A stretch of 64,000 nt of DNA from positions 238,605 through 302,604 of the forward strand of contig JAEWAY010000022.1 of the NCBI GenBank assembly GCA_023391415.1, written 5' to 3'. The notes beneath the pieces are model-generated. The model did no database searches and was not told the origin of the DNA. It saw only the letters and a list, made by a program, of their open reading frames with translations. Positions within the stretch are counted from its first letter, which is position 1; the number at the start of each line of letters is the position of its first letter. The position numbers were made by a program, and so were the translations under genes. This document shows positions 52,780 through 61,462 of this stretch, piece by piece. Source of the stretch: Bacteroidota bacterium (GTDB lineage Bacteria > Bacteroidota > Bacteroidia > Cytophagales > Cytophagaceae).

Positions 52780-54297
52780 TTAGCCTTGTGGAATACTCTT
52801 CCGTATGGATCGATATTCCAGCGATACGACGAGTATGAGGTAGCCCGCGCTTATTCCGATCCCGCTGATGTACGCGTTTAGACCGTTTTTGAGCAGGTAG
52901 GAATTGTTGATCCATATCAATCCCGAAGCCAGAGTCAGATAAAAAAGGGCCGATTTGACATGGTAAGGCACCGGAAAGTGTTTTTGTCCCCAGAAATAAG
53001 CGATTATAGCCATGCCGCTATAGCAAAGGAGCGTGGTCGCCGCGGCCCCCATATAACCCATGAATGGGATCAGTAGCCAGTTGGAAGCGATGGTGATAGC
53101 GGCCCCCGCGAAAGTAATGACCGTGCCCGCGTAGGTTTTGTCCGTCAGTTTGTACCAGACGGAAAGATTGATATAAATACCCAGAAAAAGATTAGCCAGT
53201 AACAGTAAGGGAACAATGTCGAGTCCCTGGCGGAAGACAGGGTTCCGCAGGATCAAGCCGAAGATGGATAAGTTGCAACTGACCAGGACGTAGATCAGGG
53301 AACAGAATATGATGAAATATTTCATGATGGCGGCAAATTGCTCCGGGGCGTTTTTTTCTTTGGCCTGATTGAAGAAAAATGGCTCGGCCGCGTAGCGGAA
53401 GGCCTGAATGGTTAATGACATGAACATGGAAAGTTTGTAACACGCTCCATATACGCCTATGGCTTCGATGGTGCTGAGATGAGGATAGAAGTTTTCCGGC
53501 AACGCTACGCGCAACAGTATTCTGTCCAGGACCTCGTTGACCATCCCCGCGAGTCCCATAAACATCAGCGGGTAGGCGTATTGGTAGATGGGTTTGAGGT
53601 AGCGCGGCGAAAGCTGAAACCGGAGTTTCTTGAATTGCCGGCTCAGAAAAGGAATTTGCAGAGTGTTGGCGAGCAGATTGGACAATATGATGTAGCCAAC
53701 TTCAAAACCGGGAATATAAATCAGGTCGATCGCGGGCTTGAGAAAGGGGGCGGTTTCGCCGAGATAGACTTTACGGCAGAACAACAGGAAAAACAGGTTG
53801 AAGAATACGTTTAGGAATATATTGGCAAGTTTGAGCGAAGCGAACTTCACCGCGTTGTTTTCCAGTCTCAACCGGGCGAACGGGATAGCCACGATCGCGT
53901 CGACAAAGAGAATGGCCGCCAGCATGACAATATAGGATTGTTTGTCCGGATAGCCCAAAACCGAGGAAAGGTAGCCGGAGACGCTGATCAGGAAAAAAGA
54001 AAGTATAAAGCTTGTAACGAGCAGGGAGCTTTGGATGGTATTGTATACCTTTTCCCGGTCAAGGGTTTCTTTGGTCGAAAATCGAAAAAAGGTTGTTTCC
54101 AGACCGAAAAGGTAAATAATATTAAGAAAGGCCATGCTGGCGTATAGCTCGGTATAGATACCAAAGTCCTGAAGGTTGATTCCGGTAAGGCGGGAATCGG
54201 TATAGATGGGTACGAGCAGGAAATTGATAACCCTGCCCAATATACTACTGACTCCGTAAGTCGCGACTTGACCGGTCAGCTTTTTAAATACAGACAT
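52780..54297 (-). CDS. Wzx-type oligosaccharide flippase
   Basis: A 505-residue MOP-superfamily membrane protein with about 14 hydrophobic helices. The first segment [20 protein letters not shown] and the [18 protein letters not shown] region match the Wzx/RfbX polysaccharide-export group. It likely moves lipid-linked glycans across the inner membrane. It heads a same-strand series with dut, the nucleotidyltransferase, TPR lipoprotein, DUF4292 lipoprotein and EnvC-like genes, an order known from many Bacteroidota genomes. Confidence 0.92.
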   Translation of the reverse strand: MSVFKKLTGQVATYGVSSILGRVINFLLVPIYTDSRLTGINLQDFGIYTELYASMAFLNIIYLFGLETTFFRFSTKETLDREKVYNTIQSSLLVTSFILSFFLISVSGYLSSVLGYPDKQSYIVMLAAILFVDAIVAIPFARLRLENNAVKFASLKLANIFLNVFFNLFFLLFCRKVYLGETAPFLKPAIDLIYIPGFEVGYIILSNLLANTLQIPFLSRQFKKLRFQLSPRYLKPIYQYAYPLMFMGLAGMVNEVLDRILLRVALPENFYPHLSTIEAIGVYGACYKLSMFMSLTIQAFRYAAEPFFFNQAKEKNAPEQFAAIMKYFIIFCSLIYVLVSCNLSIFGLILRNPVFRQGLDIVPLLLLANLFLGIYINLSVWYKLTDKTYAGTVITFAGAAITIASNWLLIPFMGYMGAAATTLLCYSGMAIIAYFWGQKHFPVPYHVKSALFYLTLASGLIWINNSYLLKNGLNAYISGIGISAGYLILVVSLEYRSIRKSIPQG

Positions 54298-54354
54298 GGA
54301 TATATGCTAAGTCGGACGATAACTCCGTCAATAAAGGCGTAATGAACACGGCGC

Positions 54355-55137
54355 TTATTTTCCGGTAAAATTGGGCGCGCGTTTTTCAAGAAACGCGGTG
54401 ACACCTTCAATGAAATCACCTGACTTGCAACATATGCCGAAGGAGTTGGCTTCCGTTTGATAACCGTTTTCCTCTTCATTGTATGCCGCGTTGACGCATT
54501 CGACAACCTGCGCGATAGCCAGCGGGGCTTTTTTCAGAATAGTATTCAGGATTTCTTCTGTTTTGGAGGCCAGATCTTCCGGTGTTACGACATGGTTGAC
54601 GAGCCCATAGGCCAACGCTTTCTCCGCGTCGATCATTTCCCCGGTCATCATCATTTCCAAGGCCCGGCCTTTACCGACCAGTTGCGTGAGTCTTTGAGTT
54701 CCCCCATAGCCTGGTATGACCCCCAGGTTGACTTCCGGTAAGCCAAAGCGGGCTTTTGACGAAGCGATCCGGAGATGGCAGGCCATGGCCAGTTCGCATC
54801 CGCCACCAAGCGCGTATCCGTTGACCGCGGCGATTATTGGTTTGGAAGAGTTTTCAATCAGAGCGAACAACTCCTGTCCCTGTTCTGAAAACTTTCTGGC
54901 GTTCAGGCTGGAAAGCTCCGACAGTTCCTGTATATCCGCCCCCGCTACAAAGGCTTTTTCTCCGGCTCCGGTTATGATAGCGGCTTTGATATGGTTATTG
55001 TCGTATACCTTTCTGATCAGGATTCCGAGCTCCTGCATGGTTCGGTTATTGAGCGCGTTTAATTTATCCGGACGATTAATCGTAATGGTAAAGACGCCTT
55101 TCTCCAGAGTGGAATTTAGATTCAGAATTTCAGACAT
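54355..55137 (-). CDS. Enoyl-CoA hydratase/crotonase family protein
   Basis: A 260-residue crotonase. The oxyanion-hole segment is GAGEKAFVAGADIQEL near residues 57-72 and GYALGGGCELAMACHLRIAS near 100. Both catalytic glutamates are present, in GCELA and in GLPEVNLGVIPGYGG. This favours a true enoyl-CoA hydratase of fatty-acid or amino-acid breakdown, although 3-hydroxybutyryl-CoA dehydratase is equally possible. It ends 57 bases before the flippase start on the same strand and could be its upstream neighbour in transcription. Confidence 0.93.
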   Translation of the reverse strand: MSEILNLNSTLEKGVFTITINRPDKLNALNNRTMQELGILIRKVYDNNHIKAAIITGAGEKAFVAGADIQELSELSSLNARKFSEQGQELFALIENSSKPIIAAVNGYALGGGCELAMACHLRIASSKARFGLPEVNLGVIPGYGGTQRLTQLVGKGRALEMMMTGEMIDAEKALAYGLVNHVVTPEDLASKTEEILNTILKKAPLAIAQVVECVNAAYNEEENGYQTEANSFGICCKSGDFIEGVTAFLEKRAPNFTGK

Positions 55138-55252
55138 AAAATTTATTTAAGGAAAACTATGAGCCGACCGGCGATCAGATCTGTGAATACGCCCGGTCCC
55201 TGTTCGGAATAATATGTCCGCGTATAAGAACAAGCTACGCGATGAATTAATT

Positions 55253-55666
55253 TTATAGTTTTTTCAGATTGTCTTGTGTTAATGGCTTGTTCAGGTATTT
55301 CATTACGAACTTGTTTTTCTTCGCTTTGTTCATGTCTTGAGGGTTCAGCGACGAAGTCAGCATAATGATTTTGCAATGTTCTTTAATGGGGTCGGATAGT
55401 TTTTCAAACTCATCCAGAAACTGGAAGCCATCCATTAGAGGCATGTCTATGTCCAGAAAGATAAGTTCCGGAAGATACAGACCGATAGGGCCTTTGGCTA
55501 ATTTTTCGACGTTTTTCAGAAACTCGATCGCGCTTCTGGCTCCTGAATGAACAAAAATATGCTCAGAAATGCTAGACGCTTCGATCATTTTCTGATTAAT
55601 GAGATTGTCAATCTCATTATCGTCAATAAGCATCACCGCATGATATTTCTTAGTTGAATTAGCCAT
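55253..55666 (-). CDS. Single-domain CheY-like response regulator
   Basis: A 137-residue receiver with no output domain. The acidic pair is in VMLIDDNEIDNL, the phosphorylated Asp in LIFLDIDMPLMDGFQFL near residue 71, the Thr/Ser in IIMLTSSLNP and the Lys in KYLNKPLTQDNLKKL. The long alpha2 region with ASSISEHIFVHSGA is typical of Bacteroidota stand-alone receivers. The cognate kinase is not adjacent; the 7TM kinase in this window is one candidate but lies about 28 kb away. Confidence 0.9.
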   Translation of the reverse strand: MANSTKKYHAVMLIDDNEIDNLINQKMIEASSISEHIFVHSGARSAIEFLKNVEKLAKGPIGLYLPELIFLDIDMPLMDGFQFLDEFEKLSDPIKEHCKIIMLTSSLNPQDMNKAKKNKFVMKYLNKPLTQDNLKKL

Positions 55667-55750
55667 TATATAAAAATCTCCTTGTTGCTATTTGGGTTCT
55701 AAATATATGATTTTGTTTATAAAGTACAAAGTCTCATTGTATTCTCTGAA

Positions 55751-57322
55751 TTACAGGTCGAAACGAATGCCTTGCGCGAGCGGAAGCTGTCCGCTGTAAT
55801 TAATGGTATTGGTTTGCCGTCGCATATAAATTTTCCAAGCGTCCGATCCGCTTTCTCGTCCTCCTCCGGTCTCCTTTTCTCCTCCAAAGGCTCCGCCTAT
55901 TTCCGCGCCGGAAGTACCGATGTTGACATTGGCGATTCCGCAGTCGGAGCCCTGACGCGACAGAAAGTACTCGGACTCTTCCAGGTCGTTGGTAAATATG
56001 GACGAAGATAAGCCCTGTTTTACATCATTCTGGATTCGCACGGCTTCCGATACATGCCCTGAATATTTGATCAGGTACAGGATGGGGGCGAAGGTTTCTT
56101 CCTGTACCATGGGGTTGTCGTTTTCCGCCTCCACAATCGCCGGAGTTACATAAGAGCCTTTGTCAAACGGGGGATCGGAGAGGATATCGCCTCCCGCGAT
56201 CAGCTTGCCGCCATGCTTTGTCGCCTCTTTTAGCGCGGTCTGGAAGGCCTCCCGCGCTTGCTTGTCGATCAGAGGACCAACCAGGACCTTGTCTTCAAGA
56301 GGGTTGCCGATAGTAAGTGATGAATATATTTTGATCAGGCGGTTTTTTACCTCTTCGTAGGCGTCTTCATGTACGATGACTCTCCGGGTAGACGTACACC
56401 GTTGTCCGCATGTGCCGACCGCGCCGAATATCACCGCTCGTATAGCCAGTTCCAGATTGGCTTTCGAGGTGATGATGACCGCGTTGTTGCCTCCAAGCTC
56501 CAGCAAGGACTTGCCTAGTCTTTCGGAGACGGTCTTCGCTACCTTTTTACCCATACCAGTAGAGCCGGTGGCCGAAACCAGGCTGATTCGCTTGTCGGCG
56601 GCGATCGCCTGGCCTATGCCGGCATCGCCAAGGATGTAGCTGAATACGCCTTCAGGCAGATGATTGTCTCTGAGTACGGAAGCGATGATATGCTGACAGG
56701 CTATAGCGGTCAGGGGTGTTTTTTCAGAGGGCTTCCATATGGATACGTTGCCGCAGATGGCGGCGATCATCGCGTTCCAGGACCATACGGCCACCGGAAA
56801 GTTAAAGGCTGAAATAATGCCGATAACGCCTAAAGGATGGTATTGCTCATACATGCGATGATCCGGTCGTTCCGAATGCATCGTCAGGCCGTAGAGTTGT
56901 CTGGAAAGTCCTACCGCGAAATCGCAGATATCAATCATTTCCTGCACTTCACCAAGGCCTTCCTGAAGAATTTTTCCGCATTCTATAGTGACCAGTTGTC
57001 CCAGAGAGACTTTGTGTTCGCGTAGTTTTTCGCCTATCTGGCGTATGATTTCCCCGCGTTTGGGCGCCGGAATTTCCCGCCAGCTCTGAAACGCTTCGCT
57101 CGCCGTTCGGATTACGTGGTCGAGATCCTGTTCGGTGGCGAGCTCTACGGAAGCCAGGTATTCGCCATTAATAGGCGAGTATATCTTTTTGACATTCGCT
57201 CCGCTTGCCGCGTTCTTCTGAAGTCCGGTACTGTAGGAGGGGTTTTGGTCTACGATTCCGAGTTGATCTAACAGGTTTCGAAGATCCGTGTTGGTGGCAG
57301 GTCGCGTTATTTCAATTTTCAT
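55751..57322 (-). CDS. Aldehyde dehydrogenase, aminoadipate-semialdehyde (ALDH7) type
   Basis: A 523-residue NAD-dependent dehydrogenase. NAD-binding SATGSTGMGKKVAKTV and the active-site glutamate motif ELGGNNAVIITS lie near residues 245-285, and the catalytic Cys is in AVGTCGQRCTSTRR near 303. The TCGQRCTSTRR context and the C-terminal GAEIGGAFGGEKETGGGRESG are characteristic of the ALDH7/AmaB group that oxidises 2-aminoadipate semialdehyde or piperideine carboxylate in lysine breakdown. It stands alone, with a terminator for the upstream degP gene before it. Confidence 0.92.
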   Translation of the reverse strand: MKIEITRPATNTDLRNLLDQLGIVDQNPSYSTGLQKNAASGANVKKIYSPINGEYLASVELATEQDLDHVIRTASEAFQSWREIPAPKRGEIIRQIGEKLREHKVSLGQLVTIECGKILQEGLGEVQEMIDICDFAVGLSRQLYGLTMHSERPDHRMYEQYHPLGVIGIISAFNFPVAVWSWNAMIAAICGNVSIWKPSEKTPLTAIACQHIIASVLRDNHLPEGVFSYILGDAGIGQAIAADKRISLVSATGSTGMGKKVAKTVSERLGKSLLELGGNNAVIITSKANLELAIRAVIFGAVGTCGQRCTSTRRVIVHEDAYEEVKNRLIKIYSSLTIGNPLEDKVLVGPLIDKQAREAFQTALKEATKHGGKLIAGGDILSDPPFDKGSYVTPAIVEAENDNPMVQEETFAPILYLIKYSGHVSEAVRIQNDVKQGLSSSIFTNDLEESEYFLSRQGSDCGIANVNIGTSGAEIGGAFGGEKETGGGRESGSDAWKIYMRRQTNTINYSGQLPLAQGIRFDL

Positions 57323-57487
57323 AATTAAGGTCAGGGCTAATTACGGTGTATGAAGATTTGTCAATGGTTTAAGAATAACAAGTCTACGCTTTTAAACATA
57401 CCTTTTATTTTTAATGTTCGCCGCTCCCGTTTTTTTAACTTTCCCCGATTTTTGCGCATAGTAAGTTTTTTATTCGAATTTGGCAAT

Positions 57488-57521
57488 AAAAAAGCACTTC
57501 AAAAATATGAAGTGCTTTTTT
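57488..57521. terminator. Terminator after the DegP gene
   Basis: Perfect 14-base arms AAAAAAGCACTTCA / TGAAGTGCTTTTTT surround a 6-base loop. It lies 20 bases after the minus-strand protease stop, and its T tract works in either direction. Confidence 0.9.
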
Positions 57522-57540
57522 ATTTTTGGTATACAAGGCT

Positions 57541-59031
57541 CTAACCAATCGCGAAATAATCCCTGCCGCCATCGGGGTACACGCCTTCGATCAGGATCGC
57601 GCCTTTTCTGTTTTCCAAGGTACGGGCGATTTCTTCCGGACTTTTGACAGGTTTTTTGTCGATGGCGGTAATAATAAATCCTTCACGCATGCCCGCCGCT
57701 TTTAACGGCCCGTTGTCCAGGGCGGTTACAATGACTCCGTTGGAAAGATTGAGTTTTTTCAGCGTGGATCTATCAGCTACAGCTAATTGGGCTCCCATGA
57801 TAGAAGACAGGGAAATTTCCTTTTTGATGATGCCGGTATCCCCGTTTTTGTTCTGAAGCTCGGCTTCCGTCGTTTTTGTTTCACCTTTCCGGACAAAAGT
57901 TACATTGATTTTTTGCCCCGGACGGAAACGGGCGACCTGCTCCTGAAGCTCTGAGGAAGAGGCGACGGAGACATCATTGATTTTGGTAATGATATCGCCT
58001 TCTTTTAGCCGGGCTTTGTCGGCGGCGCTTCCTTCACGCACCGCGGCGATATATACGCCCTTGATTTGTTTAATCTCCTTTTCTTTGGCGAGTTCCGTGG
58101 TCATATCCATGATAGTTACTCCCAGCAAGGCGCGTTGTACGGTGCCAAATTCGCGAAGATCCGCTACGACTTTGCGTACAAGCGTGGAGGGTACCGCGAA
58201 GGAATACCCGGCATAGGTGCCTGTTGGCGTAGCGATCGCCGTATTGATCCCGACCAGCTCGCCTTTCAGGTTGACAAGGGCTCCTCCCGAATTGCCGGGG
58301 TTAACGGCCGCGTCGGTTTGAATAAACGATTCTATGGCCAGATTGTCTTTGTCATGAAGAATGTTGATGTTACGGGCTTTGGCGCTTATGATGCCAGCCG
58401 TTACGGTCGAAGTAAGGTTGAAAGGATTGCCTACCGCTAGTACCCATTCGCCGATTCGCGCGTTGTCGCTATTGCCAAACGCGACAAAAGGAAGATCCTG
58501 TTCGTCAATCTTCAATACAGCCAGGTCGGTAGTTGGATCGGTTCCAATCAGCTCTGCCGTATATGTCCGCTTATCATCCATAGTGACTTCGATTTTGTCG
58601 GCTCCCGAGATGACATGGTTGTTGGTGACAATATATCCGTCGCCTGAAATAATTACTCCGGAACCGGAGGCCTGTTGCCGGCTGGATGGGCTTTGCTGTC
58701 TCGGGGCCTGCTGATATTGCTCGCCAAAGAAGTTTCTCAGCAAGTCTTCAAATGGATGTTGCTGATAATGGCCTCCCGCGTGTGTCTGACTATAATACGT
58801 TTTTATATGCACGACCGCTGGTGTGACATGATCGGCCGCGTAGACAAAATTCAACCCATCAGGGACTATGGTCTTGGCCGGATCAAGATAGCTGGATAGT
58901 CTGACTGGTTGCTGTATTTCGACACGCTCATAAGACTGAGGTTCCAGAAAATATTTATGCCCCAGCATCGTGATGGAAGTACTCAAAGCGGTTACGAGCA
59001 ACACGATTAAGATAAATTGTTTTTTATTCAT
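57541..59031 (-). CDS. DegP/HtrA-family periplasmic serine protease
   Basis: A 496-residue envelope quality-control protease. A signal anchor (about residues 5-24) is followed by the trypsin-like domain with His139 (VTNNHVISGA), Asp169 (TDLAVLKID) and Ser248 (NPGNSGGALV). Two PDZ domains follow: the first around 295-385 (GVYIAAVREGSAADKARLKE), the second around 410-490 (GVIVTALDNGPLKAAGMREG). A Gln/His-rich stretch at 85-120 corresponds to the LA-loop of DegP. It is probably induced by envelope stress. It is divergent from the tRNA-Asn gene. Confidence 0.95.
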   Translation of the reverse strand: MNKKQFILIVLLVTALSTSITMLGHKYFLEPQSYERVEIQQPVRLSSYLDPAKTIVPDGLNFVYAADHVTPAVVHIKTYYSQTHAGGHYQQHPFEDLLRNFFGEQYQQAPRQQSPSSRQQASGSGVIISGDGYIVTNNHVISGADKIEVTMDDKRTYTAELIGTDPTTDLAVLKIDEQDLPFVAFGNSDNARIGEWVLAVGNPFNLTSTVTAGIISAKARNINILHDKDNLAIESFIQTDAAVNPGNSGGALVNLKGELVGINTAIATPTGTYAGYSFAVPSTLVRKVVADLREFGTVQRALLGVTIMDMTTELAKEKEIKQIKGVYIAAVREGSAADKARLKEGDIITKINDVSVASSSELQEQVARFRPGQKINVTFVRKGETKTTEAELQNKNGDTGIIKKEISLSSIMGAQLAVADRSTLKKLNLSNGVIVTALDNGPLKAAGMREGFIITAIDKKPVKSPEEIARTLENRKGAILIEGVYPDGGRDYFAIG

Positions 59032-59220
59032 ATTTCTCGTTCGGTTTTAAATGTTTGAACAATGAGTTTAACAAGGTTTTAGGTAATAATGGTTCTTTGA
59101 GGAGAAGATATAGAAAATTTTGTGCCAGAATCGCCCGCGCGTTACCATATCTCGATTCCCTTACTTTTTATTTATATTGATTTATAGTTATTTAATCTTT
59201 TTTTGAAAAAAGTTGTGAGC

Positions 59221-59228
59221 TATATTTG
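59221..59228 (+). promoter_or_regulatory. tRNA-Asn promoter -7 box
   Basis: TATATTTG matches TAnnTTTG exactly, about 47 bases upstream of the tRNA. A TTTG lies at 59202-59205, but at a short spacing of 15 bases. Confidence 0.5.
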
Positions 59229-59274
59229 CATAAAATAAAAATTACTTCTAATATTGCAGTCCCAAACGGGATAT

Positions 59275-59348
59275 TCCTCCTTAGCTCAGTCGGTTAGAGC
59301 ACATGACTGTTAATCATGGGGTCCTTGGTTCGAGCCCAAGAGGGGGAG
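59275..59348 (+). tRNA. tRNA-Asn (anticodon GTT)
   Basis: A complete 74-base cloverleaf can be folded: 7-base acceptor TCCTCCT/AGGGGGA with one T-G pair, D stem GCTC/GAGC, anticodon stem CATGA/TCATG with loop CTGTTAA, 5-base variable region and T stem CTTGG/CCAAG with TTCGAGC loop. The discriminator is G. The CCA end is not encoded (the genome reads G then CA). The anticodon GTT reads asparagine codons. Confidence 0.95.
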
Positions 59349-59351
59349 CAT

Positions 59352-59394
59352 AAAAAAGGCTTTGCGAAAGAATATTTTGCGAAGCCTTTTTTTT
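59352..59394 (+). terminator. Terminator after tRNA-Asn
   Basis: The stem AAAAAAGGCTT/AAGCCTTTTTT with an imperfectly paired apical part and a run of eight T begins 4 bases after the tRNA. It marks the boundary between core genome and island. Confidence 0.88.
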
Positions 59395-59406
59395 GTTCGC
59401 GTATAG

Positions 59407-59825
59407 TTCTCTTTTAAGGGATTTATGATCTTTCAGAACGAGATAGAAAAACGGGAGCAAAACTTATCGAACCTGACAGAATACATTGATTTTGCCGTTC
59501 TAATCAGCTCAATGCTTAGTGATTTATGGGATTGTAGCGATTATGAGGATAAACAGCTTCTGCAAAAAACCATATTTCCGGACAAAATCTTTTATGACAA
59601 GAAAAATCACCAATATCGAACCTCGGAATCAGCACCGCATTGAAGGTAATTCGCTCTATTACAGAGGAAAAAGAAGGGCAAAAAAAAGGACGAACTGGTA
59701 AGAAAACCAATTCGTCCGGCTTAGTAGCCCAAAGCCTCCAAAAGTCGAACTTTTTAATGGAGGATATTACCGCTATAAAATCTTTTAAAAAAGTAAAAAT
59801 TACTGATTGTCAATTAGATGTATAG
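59407..59825 (+). pseudogene. C-terminal remnant of a serine recombinase, frameshifted
   Basis: Two successive frames look like the tail of a large serine (resolvase-type) recombinase of the Bacteroidota type. The first reads EIEKREQNLSNLTEYIDFAV, then the typical KQLLQKTIFPDKIFYDKK followed by YRTSES (to about 59636). It then hits a stop, while the neighbouring frame continues the expected tail with ALKVIRSITEEKEGQKKG and NSSGLVAQSL. The catalytic resolvase domain and zinc ribbon are absent. It begins straight after the tRNA terminator, as expected of a decayed integrated element. The family assignment is from the pattern only. Confidence 0.7.
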
Positions 59826-59903
59826 TTTAAGTAAAATTTGTTTCATATTATGACTGTAATCTGGGAAATGTACAATAGATAGGCGCAATGAATACAAAAT
59901 AAA

Positions 59904-59929
59904 AAACCCTCGTCAGAGGGTTTCTATTT
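59904..59929. terminator. Hairpin terminator, best suited to the minus strand
   Basis: Perfect 8-base arms AAACCCTC/GAGGGTTT with loop GTCA. On the minus strand it is followed by TTTTTT (with one extra pair of A/T), while on the plus strand the T run is short. It may end the small minus-strand gene listed next. Confidence 0.75.
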
Positions 59930-60022
59930 ACCTTGTTTCTTTTCTTATTCTTGACAAAAAGCATAGGGCTTAGCCGGTCGGTGATTTTTCGAGGGAGCAT
60001 CCTGCGATATACCCGGTCACAC

Positions 60023-60346
60023 TCATTTCATCAGGTTGCTAAGCATAGTGGCGTTCGCTTTCTTATCAGCACCTTCCCCGTTACAAAAACTTGCGTTTGA
60101 ACAACCGAACATAGCACTTTTAAATTTCCCTTTTAGCTGGTTGCCGACATTTATAGTTCCTGTGGTACTGTTCGGACACCTGACATCCATCAGACAATTA
60201 TTAAAACACAGACACAATACCTTCAAAGGATAAGTGAAAGGTTTCAAAGAGTAGGTTATAGCAGTTTTTCTAAAGGACGAAGACATCAGTGATTGTGGCA
60301 CTTTTCTAAGAAATACTAAAAAGTAAACCCCCTTTTTATTGCTCAT
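60023..60346 (-). CDS. Possible small cysteine-containing protein, unknown
   Basis: A 107-residue frame with no recognised family. It is basic at the N-terminus, has a cysteine cluster in VLCLCFNNCLMDVRC and further cysteines in MFGCSNASFCNGEG, and ends NATMLSNLMK. The only outside support is the strong minus-strand terminator about 100 bases after its stop. No clear promoter box is seen before its ATG. It may be a spurious frame; the AT-rich stretch from 59826 to 60428 otherwise shows no gene. Confidence 0.3.
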   Translation of the reverse strand: MSNKKGVYFLVFLRKVPQSLMSSSFRKTAITYSLKPFTYPLKVLCLCFNNCLMDVRCPNSTTGTINVGNQLKGKFKSAMFGCSNASFCNGEGADKKANATMLSNLMK

Positions 60347-60450
60347 TTTGTATTACCCAATTGGATATACTTATGATAACAGGTTTAAAAATAGATATTT
60401 GTGTAGGGTGATTTGAAATTTTGTTATCTTGAAGCCAGAAGGTTATTGTG

Positions 60451-60458
60451 TATATTTG
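60451..60458 (+). promoter_or_regulatory. Promoter -7 box of the PD-(D/E)XK gene
   Basis: TATATTTG matches TAnnTTTG and lies 18 bases before the ATG at 60477. A TTG at 60429-60431 is 19 bases upstream and fits the -33 position. This argues against the earlier TTG start at 60429. Confidence 0.55.
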
Positions 60459-60476
60459 AGAGTTAGCCGTAATATT

Positions 60477-61268
60477 ATGAACAGAGAAAGAGCTGTAGAA
60501 CTTATTGCAAGACAAATTGAATTTGTAAATAAGTTAAATAAACAAGAAAGATTTTCAGCAGATTTTAAAAAATGGCAAAGAGATACAGAAATTATTATTG
60601 AAAAAATTTTCGGAGATTCATCAAGACATTTGAATGATTTTAAGAAAATTAGTTATAGTTTATCTTTTTTCTCAAGTTCAACTCCAGAATATAGATTCCA
60701 TGAAGCATATCTAGAAGGAATTGAAGAAGGTAAAACTGTTTTAGTATCAATGATTGACGAAATAAATGAATTTGGAATAGAAAACGAAAGTTTGGACTAT
60801 AATCCTAATATTTTATCAATTATTGAAAATATCTGTAATAAATTTCATTTAGTCGCTAGGCAATTAAGAAATAGGCATTTAAATCGTGAAACCTTAGAAA
60901 TTGAAGATGAATACGATGTTCAAGACTTATTCCATTCCCTTCTTCATTTATATTTTGATGACATTAGGGCTGAAGAATGGACCCCTAGTTACGCTGGTGG
61001 ATCGTCAAGAGTGGATTTTCTATTAAAGGATGAACAGATTATTATTGAAATTAAAAAAACTCGAAAAAGCTTAAATGCAAAAGAAATTGGAGATCAGTTA
61101 ATGATTGATAGTAAAAGATATAAATCACATCCCGATTGTAAATGCTTAATATGCTTTGTTTATGACCCAGAAGGTAGAATTGGAAATCCTATTGGATTAC
61201 AGAACGACTTAACGGAAGAGACGGATTCATTTAAACTTATAACTATTATTGCTCCTAAAGGAAAATAA
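60477..61268 (+). CDS. PD-(D/E)XK nuclease-fold protein (DpnII/MboI-like domain)
   Basis: A protein of about 263 residues from the ATG at 60477. The N-terminal ~130 residues are helical (for example ELIARQIEFVNKLNKQ). The C-terminal domain is the PD-(D/E)XK domain of the DpnII/MboI-like group: EDEYDVQDLFHSLLHLYFDD, EWTPSYAGGSSRVDFLLKDE with the catalytic Asp, and IIIEIKKTRK supplying Glu-x-Lys. It ends with CLICFVYDPEGRIGNP. It is probably a DNA-cleaving enzyme, but no methyltransferase is beside it, so a classical restriction-modification role is not supported. Its codon use is AT-rich like the rest of the island. Confidence 0.8.
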   Translation: MNRERAVELIARQIEFVNKLNKQERFSADFKKWQRDTEIIIEKIFGDSSRHLNDFKKISYSLSFFSSSTPEYRFHEAYLEGIEEGKTVLVSMIDEINEFGIENESLDYNPNILSIIENICNKFHLVARQLRNRHLNRETLEIEDEYDVQDLFHSLLHLYFDDIRAEEWTPSYAGGSSRVDFLLKDEQIIIEIKKTRKSLNAKEIGDQLMIDSKRYKSHPDCKCLICFVYDPEGRIGNPIGLQNDLTEETDSFKLITIIAPKGK

Positions 61269-61275
61269 ATACTAC

Positions 61276-61395
61276 GGCTAACATGCGTTTGACTCAATGG
61301 CGGGTGACGTGGTTAATTGAACATTCTACCTCGCATCAACTTTTGTGGTGTATTGACAGGTCTGTGGTTCGTGATCCGTCACTACGCCAAGAACC
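61276..61395. repeat. Imperfect palindromic spacer, copy 1
   Basis: Between the nuclease and the 515-residue gene. TGGCGGGTGACG (61298-61309) pairs with CGTCACTACGCCA (61377-61389) with a single bulge. The outer part GGCTAACATGCGTTTG recalls the edge of integron attC sites, but no closing GTTAGCC is found on the right. It shares GGCGGGTGACGTG and CACTACGCCAA with copy 2 at 63042 (GGCGGGTTGACGTG, CACTTCGCCAA). Confidence 0.6.
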
Positions 61396-61462
61396 CTATG
61401 ATGACGGTGTAAACTTTTAAGTGACAGATTTTAAATAAGCAGAAAAACAATTATAGCAACTA

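Noticed and set aside
54276..54506. 76-codon minus-strand frame between the flippase and enoyl-CoA hydratase genes
   Set aside because: It overlaps the 3' end of the hydratase gene in another frame and has a basic, low-information composition.
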